Positions 7,358 to 14,900 of a stretch of DNA of 17,990 nucleotides are shown here, one piece after another. Every line of letters begins with the position of its first letter. Position 1 is the stretch's first letter. Under the pieces are notes generated by a model. The model did not search any database, was not told where the DNA came from, and worked only from the letters and a program-made list of their open reading frames with translations. The translations under genes were made by a program, and so were the position numbers. The stretch is from Opitutales bacterium. Its GTDB lineage: Bacteria; Verrucomicrobiota; Verrucomicrobiia; Opitutales; JAFGAQ01. The stretch is taken from the NCBI GenBank assembly GCA_028704125.1, contig JAQVLM010000010.1, positions 1 to 17,990 of the forward strand, written 5' to 3'.

Positions 7358-9166
7358 TCAGGAACTGGACGTGTTTTTGAGGATGCTCACAAACGCCTCC
7401 TGTGGAATCGAGACATTGCCGATCTGCTTCATCCGTTTTTTTCCTTCCTTCTGCTTTTCAAGGAGCTTGCGTTTGCGGGTGATGTCCCCTCCGTAGCACT
7501 TCGCGGTCACGTCCTTGCGGTAGGCTCCGACGGTTTCGCGGGCGACAACCTTGCCACCGATAGCGGCCTGGATCGCGATTTTAAAAAGCTGGCGTGGAAG
7601 GATATCCTTGAGCTTTTCGCAAAGCACCCGTCCGCGTCCCTCGGCTTTGTCCTTGTGGACAATCGAGGCGAAGGCGTCCACCGGTTCACTATTGACGAGA
7701 ATATCCATGCGCACGAGATCACTTTCCTGATAGCCGGCCATCTCGTAGTCCATGCTCCCGTAACCGCGTGTGATGCTCTTGAGCCGGTCATTGAAATCGA
7801 TGAGGATCTCGTTGAGGGGCAAGACCGCCACGATCATGATGCGGGTGGGGTCAAGTGTTTCGGTGTGGTCGCAGTAGCCGCGTTTTTCGGAAATCAGCGC
7901 GAGGAGGTCCCCGATGTAGTTGTTCGGGGTGTGAATGTGTGCCTTGATGATCGGTTCTTCGATCTTATCCAACTGGCTTGGGTCCGGGAAACGGAGGGGA
8001 TTGTCCATTTCATACATGGTACCGTCGGTCAGGGTGACCTTATAGACCACGCTGGGATAGGTGGAGATGATGTCGAGGTCGTACTCACGCCTCAAGCGTT
8101 CCTGGACAATCTCCATGTGAAGCAGTCCGAGGAAACCGCAGCGGAATCCGAACCCGAGGGCAGCTGAGCTTTCCTGCTGGTAGGTCAAGGCTGCATCGTT
8201 GAGCCTGAGCTTGCCCATGCCAGCGGTCAGTTTGCCGTAGTCGTTGGTATCAATCGGGTAGATCCCGCTGAAGACCATTGGGCGAACCGCTTTGAACCCT
8301 GGAAGCATGTCTTGCGCGGGCTTGGACGCGTCGGTGATGGTGTCACCGATTTTGACTTCGGATACACTCTTAATGTTGGTCACGATGTATCCCACATTTC
8401 CTGGATACAGGACCGGCTCCGGTTTCATCTTCGGCGAAAACCGGCCCACTTCCTTCACCTGGATGCGCGTACCGTCGCTCATGAGCATCAGGGTGTCTCC
8501 CGTCTTGATCGCTCCCGAGAAGACCCGGACGTAGCAGATTACTCCCTTGTAAGAGTCGTAAACGGAGTCGAAGATGAGGATGCGGGTTGCCGGATAGTCG
8601 GCCCACCGCGGATCGGGCACGCGGGCGACAATCGCCTCCATAATGTCATTGATTCCCTGCCCGGTTTTGCCGCTGGCCAAAATGGCCTCTTCCGATGGGA
8701 TCGTCAGCACATCCTCAATCTGATGCATGGCGGTTTCCACATCGGCACTGGGAAGGTCAATCTTGTTGATAACCGGAATGATGGTCAACCCCTGCGCGGT
8801 GGCCAGATGGGCATTGGCGACGGTCTGGGCCTCTACTCCCTGCGCTGCATCAATCAGCAACAACGCACCTTCGCACGCAGCCAGGCTTCGGGATACTTCA
8901 TACGAAAAATCCACATGCCCGGGGGTGTCGATGAGGTTGATCAACCACTCCTTTCCCTTCGCGTCGCGGTAGACCATCGAAACCGGATGGCACTTGATCG
9001 TGATACCCCGTTCCCGTTCCAAATCCATGGAATCGAGGAGCTGATCCTTCATCAAGCGCTGGTCCACCGTTCGGGTAAGCTCCAGCAAGCGATCCGAAAG
9101 TGTGGTTTTGCCGTGATCGACGTGCGCGATGATGGAGAAGTTGCGGATGTTGGCGAGTGACTCCAT
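7358..9166 (-). CDS. lepA: Elongation factor 4 (LepA), back-translocating GTPase
   Basis: LepA is a ribosome-binding translational GTPase related to EF-G. The 602-residue product matches the normal family length (about 600). It shows G1 AHVDHGKT (14-21), the switch region RERGITIK (51-58), G3 DTPGH (80-84), G4 NKID (134-137), and the LepA-specific C-terminal part with YGGDITRKRKLLEKQKEGKKRM near the end. The minus-strand frame extends 34 codons upstream, but the family start is MESLANIRNFSIIAHVDHGK at 9166. That ATG shares its A with the TGA stop of fabD, so translation is probably coupled to fabD. It lies upstream of lepB in the usual lepA-lepB order. The identification is firm. Confidence 0.97.
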   Translation of the reverse strand: MESLANIRNFSIIAHVDHGKTTLSDRLLELTRTVDQRLMKDQLLDSMDLERERGITIKCHPVSMVYRDAKGKEWLINLIDTPGHVDFSYEVSRSLAACEGALLLIDAAQGVEAQTVANAHLATAQGLTIIPVINKIDLPSADVETAMHQIEDVLTIPSEEAILASGKTGQGINDIMEAIVARVPDPRWADYPATRILIFDSVYDSYKGVICYVRVFSGAIKTGDTLMLMSDGTRIQVKEVGRFSPKMKPEPVLYPGNVGYIVTNIKSVSEVKIGDTITDASKPAQDMLPGFKAVRPMVFSGIYPIDTNDYGKLTAGMGKLRLNDAALTYQQESSAALGFGFRCGFLGLLHMEIVQERLRREYDLDIISTYPSVVYKVTLTDGTMYEMDNPLRFPDPSQLDKIEEPIIKAHIHTPNNYIGDLLALISEKRGYCDHTETLDPTRIMIVAVLPLNEILIDFNDRLKSITRGYGSMDYEMAGYQESDLVRMDILVNSEPVDAFASIVHKDKAEGRGRVLCEKLKDILPRQLFKIAIQAAIGGKVVARETVGAYRKDVTAKCYGGDITRKRKLLEKQKEGKKRMKQIGNVSIPQEAFVSILKNTSSS

Positions 9167-10080
9167 CAAAGGCTTTCCGGGATCTCCTGATATTCCGAGA
9201 CAGAGAGGACTGTCCAGGACTTGTCGGTGCGGCGGACCAGTCCAGCGAGGACTTTGCCGATGCCGCATTCAACGAACTTTGAAATGTTGTTTTCGGACTG
9301 CGCGTTGCGCATGCAATCTTCGAACAACACCGACGACACGATCTGGCGAACCAATGCGGCCTTGATCGCTTCGGGATCGGAAACCGCTTTTCCGGTGGTG
9401 TTTGTGTAGACCGGGAATGCCGGACTGCGGAAGGTGAATTCCTTCAAAAATTCTGCGTAGGCATCGCGCGCTGAAACCATCAGGCGGCTGTGATAGGCTC
9501 CTGCCACATTGAGCTGCTTGACCATCTTGAAGCCCATGGTGGATGCTTTTTCCACCGCGGAGGCGATCTTGGCAGCCTCTCCGGAGATTACAATTTGGCC
9601 GGGGCAATTGAGGTTTGCCATCTCGACATCGCAGTCCTTGCAGAGCTGTTCGGCTGTGTTGCGATCGCCTCCAATGAGGCTTGCCATTGATCCCTTGGTG
9701 GCATCGCATGCCTTTTGCATGAGTTCGCCGCGACGGGCGACCAGACGGAGGCCGGTTTCGAAATCGAACACGTTGGCACTGGCCAAGGCGGTCAATTCCC
9801 CGAGGCTGAGCCCGGTGGCGGCCCCGATTTGAGGAAGCAGGCCTTTTTCGCGCAGCACCGAAAACACCGCGAACCCATGAACATAGAGGGCCGGCTGACA
9901 TACCCGTGTTTCGGTGAGCAGGGTGTCCGGTCCATCGAAGGATGCGGAAGTGATGCTCCATCCGAGAATAGCATCGGCCCGGTCATACAATGCCTTGGCG
10001 GTGGGCGCGTTGTCGTAGAGCGATTTGCCCATGCCAACGGTTTGTGCTCCCTGACCGGAGAATAGCAGTCCAATACTCAT
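9166..10080 (-). CDS. fabD: Malonyl-CoA:ACP transacylase FabD
   Basis: FabD moves malonyl from CoA to acyl carrier protein, supplying the extender unit for fatty acid synthesis in the cytoplasm. The 304-residue protein has SGQGAQ near the N-terminus (8-13), the nucleophile motif ATGLSLGEL with Ser92, the substrate-carboxylate Arg117 in RLVARRGEL, and the catalytic His197 in GAYHSRLM. The NLNCPGQIVISG block (157-168) is also typical. The residue before the nucleophile is Leu91, where E. coli has His (GHSLG). From memory GLSLG is common in Planctomycetes and relatives. It is the first gene of the minus-strand run and overlaps lepA by one base. It is not beside fabH, fabG or acpP as in many bacteria. 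No Shine-Dalgarno is evident; the leader before ATG is A-rich. Confidence 0.96.
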   Translation of the reverse strand: MSIGLLFSGQGAQTVGMGKSLYDNAPTAKALYDRADAILGWSITSASFDGPDTLLTETRVCQPALYVHGFAVFSVLREKGLLPQIGAATGLSLGELTALASANVFDFETGLRLVARRGELMQKACDATKGSMASLIGGDRNTAEQLCKDCDVEMANLNCPGQIVISGEAAKIASAVEKASTMGFKMVKQLNVAGAYHSRLMVSARDAYAEFLKEFTFRSPAFPVYTNTTGKAVSDPEAIKAALVRQIVSSVLFEDCMRNAQSENNISKFVECGIGKVLAGLVRRTDKSWTVLSVSEYQEIPESL

Positions 10081-10108
10081 GATCTTTGTTTAGTATTAAA
10101 CCGGCAAG

Positions 10109-10135
10109 CGCATAACGCCCGGACTTGCTTGTCAA
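10109..10135 (-). promoter_or_regulatory. Candidate promoter for fabD-lepA-lepB
   Basis: On the minus strand a perfect TTGACA -35 box lies at 10135-10130. A weak TATGCG is at 10114-10109, 15 bases away, and the ATG of fabD follows 28 bases later. The -10 match and the spacing are poor, so only the -35 box is persuasive. Confidence 0.3.
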
Positions 10136-10190
10136 GACCCGTTTCCTACGCGTGTCCCTTCGTTCTTTTGAAATCCGGCAAATTAACGGA

Positions 10191-10223
10191 TTGACAACGG
10201 TGCGGACCGCGATTGACTAGGCT
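10191..10223 (+). promoter_or_regulatory. Candidate promoter for rpsP-trmD-rplS
   Basis: A perfect TTGACA stands at 10191-10196 in the divergent region. The best -10-like hexamer is TAGGCT at 10218-10223, 21 bases on, which is longer than the standard spacing. It lies 31 bases before the rpsP ATG. The -35 box is clear and the -10 is not. Confidence 0.3.
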
Positions 10224-10253
10224 GTTTTTATCTAATCAGGGACTTGAAAGACT

Positions 10254-10523
10254 ATGGCTCTCAAAATCAGACTCCAAAGGCATGGAACACGTCACGCACC
10301 GGTATACCGTATGGTCGTGGCGGAAGATAAATCGCGTCGCGATGGGCGTTTCGTTGAATTGCTCGGCACCTATGCACCTCAGGCAGGTGGACAGGATGTG
10401 GAATTCCGGATTGATCTGGCCCGTGCGGACTACTGGGTAGGCGTTGGCGCAAAGCCCACCGATACTGCCCGCGATATCCTTCGCAAGGTGCGTGTCGCCC
10501 AGGCGGCAACCGCTGCATCCTGA
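10254..10523 (+). CDS. rpsP: 30S ribosomal protein S16
   Basis: S16 is a small-subunit assembly protein that binds 16S rRNA. The 89-residue product begins MALKIRLQRHGTRHAPVYR, then has VVAEDKSRRDGRFVELLGTYAP and a WVGVGAKPTDTARDIL block, all standard for the family; the length is normal. The Ala-rich tail (AQAATAAS) is short. A weak GGGA lies about 12 bases before the ATG. It opens a plus-strand cluster with trmD and rplS, divergent from fabD. In many bacteria rimM sits between rpsP and trmD; here only 57 bases separate them. Confidence 0.97.
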   Translation: MALKIRLQRHGTRHAPVYRMVVAEDKSRRDGRFVELLGTYAPQAGGQDVEFRIDLARADYWVGVGAKPTDTARDILRKVRVAQAATAAS

Positions 10524-10580
10524 GTATCCCGGGTGAGGTTTTCCGATCCCGTATGCTGAACGTGAGAAGGATGTTTGACT

Positions 10581-11267
10581 GTGAGTGCGTTGCTGAGCAT
10601 CGATTTGCTGACGCTCTTCCCCGAAATGGTGGAGGGGTTTTTCAGCGCGAGCATGCTCGGACGCGCGGTTCAGAATGGCGTCCTTGAGTTGCGGGTACAC
10701 AACATCCGCGACTGGGCGACTGACAAACATCAGGTGACCGACGACCGTCCTTTCGGGGGTGGTGCCGGCATGTTGATGAAGCCCGAGCCGATTGTCCGTG
10801 CGATTGAGTCCCTTCGCCGGGAGGAGAGTATCACGATTTACATGGCGCCGGATGGCGAGCCCCTCAGCCGGGGTGTTGCTTCGGAGTTGGCGACCGGTAA
10901 ACACCTTATCCTGCTGAGTGGTCACTACGAAGGTATCGATCAGCGGGTGAGGGATGGTTGGATTGACCGTGAGATCAGTATCGGTGATTACGTTTTGACA
11001 AACGGAACGCTTCCCGCAGCCGTGCTGGTGGATTGTGTCAGCCGTTTTGTCCCGGGGGTCCTCGGAGAGCCGATGTCGGTTGAGCAGGATTCGTTTGCCG
11101 GAGATTTGCTGAGTTTTCCCCAGTATACCCGCCCGGCGGAATTCAGGGGAATGCAGGTGCCGGAGGTTTTGCTCAATGGAAACCATGGGGAAATTGCCCG
11201 TTGGCGCAGGGAGCGTCAGGCGGAGAAGACCGGACGGCGGCGTCCCGACCTGTTGAGAGTGAGTTGA
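10581..11267 (+). CDS. trmD: tRNA (guanine-37-N1)-methyltransferase TrmD
   Basis: TrmD methylates N1 of G37 next to the anticodon, using S-adenosylmethionine, which prevents +1 frameshifting. The 228-residue protein has the family N-terminus SIDLLTLFPEM, the GGGAGM loop (59-64), and the trefoil-knot SAM-binding segments LSGHYEGID (112-120) and ISIGDYVLTNG (132-142). Arg155 (SRFVPGVL) and the catalytic Asp170 (QDSF) follow, then the C-terminal PQYTRPAEFRG and NGNHGEIARWR. I start at GTG 10581 because GAGAAGGA ends ten bases before it. A TTG at 10575 would be too close to that Shine-Dalgarno. The usual GEL in the knot is GTL here and the Glu before the catalytic Asp is Gln; both changes look tolerable. 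Confidence 0.95.
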   Translation: MSALLSIDLLTLFPEMVEGFFSASMLGRAVQNGVLELRVHNIRDWATDKHQVTDDRPFGGGAGMLMKPEPIVRAIESLRREESITIYMAPDGEPLSRGVASELATGKHLILLSGHYEGIDQRVRDGWIDREISIGDYVLTNGTLPAAVLVDCVSRFVPGVLGEPMSVEQDSFAGDLLSFPQYTRPAEFRGMQVPEVLLNGNHGEIARWRRERQAEKTGRRRPDLLRVS

Positions 11268-11292
11268 ACAATTTATTGAAAAGGAGTTACTT

Positions 11293-11661
11293 ATGAATCA
11301 GATTATTAATGAAGTCACCCGTGAGCAGCTGAAAGATATGGGTTCTTTCAAAGTGGGCGATGGTGTGCGTGTGCATACCCGCGTCAAGGAAGGGGATAAG
11401 GAACGTATCCAGATTTTTGCCGGAATCGTGATTTCGCGTAAAGGATCGGGCATTCATGAATCTTTCACGGTCCGCCGTATCGCTTCGGGCGTGGGCGTCG
11501 AGCGTGTGTTTCCGGTGAATTCACCGAACATCGAGAAGGTCGAAGTCGACCGCGAGAGCGTGACGATGAAGGCCCGCATGTATTACCTGCGCGAGAGAAT
11601 TGGTAAGCGCGCCAGCAAGGTTAAGGAAAAGCGCTTGGTTGATCTTGCGAACGCCAACTGA
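11293..11661 (+). CDS. rplS: 50S ribosomal protein L19
   Basis: L19 lies at the 30S-50S interface. The 122-residue protein has the expected core: FKVGDGVRVHTRVKEG, IQIFAGIVISRKGSG, FTVRRIASGVGVERVFP, SPNIEKVEVDR and a RMYYLRERIGKRASKVKEKR tail. A strong AAGGAG Shine-Dalgarno stands seven bases before the ATG, the best in the window. It follows trmD by 25 bases and is the last gene of the cluster, with a hairpin terminator 65 bases downstream. Confidence 0.97.
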   Translation: MNQIINEVTREQLKDMGSFKVGDGVRVHTRVKEGDKERIQIFAGIVISRKGSGIHESFTVRRIASGVGVERVFPVNSPNIEKVEVDRESVTMKARMYYLRERIGKRASKVKEKRLVDLANAN

Positions 11662-11725
11662 GCTTAGCGTATCTGATTCATGACCCGATAGTGCCACGGC
11701 ACAATTCGGGAGACTCACCATTTTT

Positions 11726-11760
11726 GGCGGAGAGGTAATAAAACACCTCTTCGCCATTTT
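11726..11760 (+). terminator. Rho-independent-type terminator after rplS
   Basis: GGCGGAGAGGT (11726-11736) pairs with ACCTCTTCGCC (11745-11755) to give an 11-bp stem with one G-U pair and an 8-nt loop, followed by ATTTT. The position, just after the ribosomal cluster and before uvrA, fits. The U-tract is short. Confidence 0.75.
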
Positions 11761-11877
11761 CGTGTACGGATCCCTTGTATAACGGCGCGGAATACTGAAA
11801 CTATGTGCACATATTGCTTGCTTGAATCAAAGCAGTGTGTTGACTTGCATGTTGTCCCGAACGGGCTCTGATTGTTG

Positions 11878-11895
11878 TCTCCCGCGAGTGGGAGA
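11878..11895 (+). promoter_or_regulatory. Small hairpin in the uvrA leader
   Basis: TCTCCC and GGGAGA form a perfect 6-bp stem with a 6-nt loop, ending 19 bases before the uvrA ATG. It could be an operator or a leader structure. No LexA-type box of a known pattern could be recognised in 11761-11914. The role is unknown. Confidence 0.25.
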
Positions 11896-11914
11896 TGAAT
11901 GCGGGTAGCACAGG

Positions 11915-14900
11915 ATGAATATGGAATCAGCATTGTTGAATGGACGTTCGCCAAGGGGGGAGCCGGTGGAGGCTATCCTGCTGAAAGGGGTGCGCCAGAA
12001 TAACCTCAAGGGGATCGATGTCAGCATTCCCCTCGGAAAGTTGACGGTGGTGACGGGATTGAGCGGGACCGGAAAGAGCTCGCTTGTATTTGAGACCCTG
12101 CATGCGGAAGGTCAGCGGCGCTACGTGGAAACCTTCAGTTCCTATACCCGCCAGTTTTTGGACCTGCTTGATAAACCGGATCTGGATTCGGTTGAGAATA
12201 TCCGCCCATCCATCGCCATCCGGCAGAGCAATACGGTCAAGACTTCCCGCTCAACCGTGGGCACGATGACCGAGCTGTGTGACTATTTCAAGGTGTGGTT
12301 CACCCACCACGCTGAGTTGTTTGATCCCGATACCGGCCGGAAAGTGGTGGATGAGCGACCCGAGGTGATATGGGAGCAGTTGCAGGCTGAGGGGCATCTG
12401 GGGCGGGAGGTCATGCTGCTTTTCCGTCTGACGAAACCCGACAACCTGGATTGGGCCGAGGTGCGGGAGTCCCTGCTGGGACAGGGGTATTCGAGGCTCT
12501 GGGCGGATCGCGTGCTCCGGATCGAGGAGGATGCGGATTGGGCGGCTGCGATTGAGGGCACTTCGCGGATTGAGGTGATTCAGGATCGGTTGACTCTGTC
12601 GGAAAAGGATTATCCGCGCTTCCTGGAATCGGCGGACCATGCGATGCACTTCGGCGGCGGTGAGCTGCGGGTGGTCGCTCCGGATGGGGTTCTGCTCGGG
12701 CATTTTTCGCGGGGTCTGCACTCGCCTGAGACCGGACGCGTCTTCAAGCCGAAGTCGCCGGCGCTGTTTTCTTTCAACAACCCGATAGGTGCGTGTCCGC
12801 GTTGTCGCGGTTTCGGCCGTGTGATCGAGGTGGATTACAATCTGGTTTTGCCCGACAAGCGGCTGTCTCTGAAGGCTGGTGCGATCCGTCCATTCAGCGG
12901 AGAGGTCTATCAGGAGAGCCTTCAGGATCTGTTGCGGGCCTGCAAGCGCAAGGGTATTCCGGCCAATGTGCCTTGGATGGACATGCAGCCGGAGCATCGC
13001 GAGTTCGTGATCGAGGGTGAGCCGGGCTATCAGGTCGGTGATTTTGAGAAGAAGGGCAGTTGGTATGGGGTGAAGGGATTCTTCGATTTTCTTCAGGCCA
13101 ACACCTACAAGATGCATGTGCGGGTGTTTCTGTCGCGCTACCGCTCGTATGTGCGTTGTCCGGACTGCGGTGGTGCCCGCTTCAACGCCGAATCGCGCAA
13201 TTGGAAGTGGAACGGTTTGGGACTGGCGGATCTTTTCGCGATGCCGGTCGGTGACCTTGAGGCCCTGATACGGGAGCAGACTGAGCCGGTGGGGAATCCG
13301 CAGGTGGATACCGCCCGCGAGGGGATCCTCACCCGTCTGCATTACCTGGTGGAGGTCGGCTTGGGATACCTCACGCTTGACCGGAGTTCACGATCACTGA
13401 GTGGTGGTGAGGTTGAGCGGGTGAACCTGACGGCTTGTCTGGGCACACAGCTTACCGACACGCTTTTTGTTCTGGATGAACCGTCCGTGGGCTTGCATTC
13501 GCGCGACATCGGACGTCTGATCCGTATCCTTCGCCGCCTGACGGATATGGGCAACACCGTGGTGGTGGTGGAGCATGATGAGTCGGTGATGGAGGCCGCC
13601 GATCATATCATCGAGATGGGACCCAGGCCGGGAAATGGCGGGGGCCGTGTGGTCTATGCCGGAACGGTGGATGGCATTCGCAAGAAGGACGACTCTCCAA
13701 CGGGTCGGTTCCTTTCGGGTGTGGAGGGCTATGCCGATGGATCCCGGCATCGTGTGGTATCCCTTGCGCAGACCGGATCAATTGCGGTGAATGGCAAGGG
13801 AACCGCGAGCGGGCCGGTTCCGGAGGGCTTTGTCGGTGTGGAGCGGGCGTCGATGCACAACATCCGCGAGCTTTCGCTCCGGTTGCCGCTTCAGCGCTTG
13901 GTCTGCATTACAGGGGTCTCCGGATCGGGAAAGTCGACCCTCCTGAACCATGTCATTCATCAGGGTTTGCTCCAGCTCAAGGGCCAATCCGTCGATGAGG
14001 TGGCGATGATGGCGGGTATCGAGATCACCGATCCCGCATTGGAGGTCGTGTTTGTGGATCAGAGTGCGGTTTCCAGGACCCCACGCTCGAATCCGGCTCT
14101 ATTTACGGGCGCATGGGATGCGGTCCGCAAACTCTTTGCGTCCACTCCATCGGCCACGGGTGCGGGATTTACGGCATCCGAGTTTTCGTTCAACAGCGGT
14201 GAGGGCCGTTGTCCCCATTGTCAGGGGCTGGGGTATGAGCAGATCGAGATGCAATTCCTCTCGGATGTGTTTGTGAAATGCCCGGTGTGCGAAGGCAAAC
14301 GCTTCAAACCGGAGGTCTTGGAAATTGTCTGGAATGACAAGAGCATTGCGGACGTGTTGGAGATGGACATCGATCGGGCGATCGGCTTTTTCCGTTCGAA
14401 GCCGGCGATTGTGGCGTGCCTGAAGCCTCTGGCTGAGGTCGGTTTGGGATACCTGCAGATGGGGCAGGCAATGAATACGCTGTCGGGTGGCGAATCGCAG
14501 CGGCTCAAGGTGGTGCGGGCGATTCAGGAGGCGGATTCCCGTGCGGGAAAGTGCCTGCTTTTGCTCGATGAGCCCACCACTGGACTTCACCGGCAGGACG
14601 TGCAGCAGTTGCTGGCTGTGTTTCAACGCATCGTCGAAATGGGGCACAGCATCATGGTGATTGAGCATCATCTGGATGTCATCCGTGCCTCGGATTGGGT
14701 TGTTGAGATGGGTCCGGATGCCGGAAAAGATGGTGGGCGGATTATCGCGGAGGGAGCCCCGCAGTGGATCGCCTCGCTGGATACTCCGACCGGGGTTGCG
14801 CTTCGGGCGGAGCAAATGGGCGATTTCCGGGATCCTGTGTTGTTGAAGGTCGCCGAGGAGCGTGTTCCCGTCCTGCGTAGTCCGGACCTTCAGATCAGAG

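Noticed and set aside
10236..11186. Minus-strand frame of 316 codons opposite rpsP and trmD
   Set aside because: It spans two well-identified plus-strand genes and the gap between them, and has no recognisable domain.
11761..11914. LexA/SOS operator upstream of uvrA
   Set aside because: No E. coli-type or Bacillus-type box is present; CCCGAACGGG at about 11856-11865 is too short to call.
12251..13342. Minus-strand frames of 363 and 378 codons opposite uvrA (12251-13342 and 14099-15235)
   Set aside because: They lie fully inside the four-domain UvrA, whose motifs are intact, and their composition is that of a reverse reading of it.
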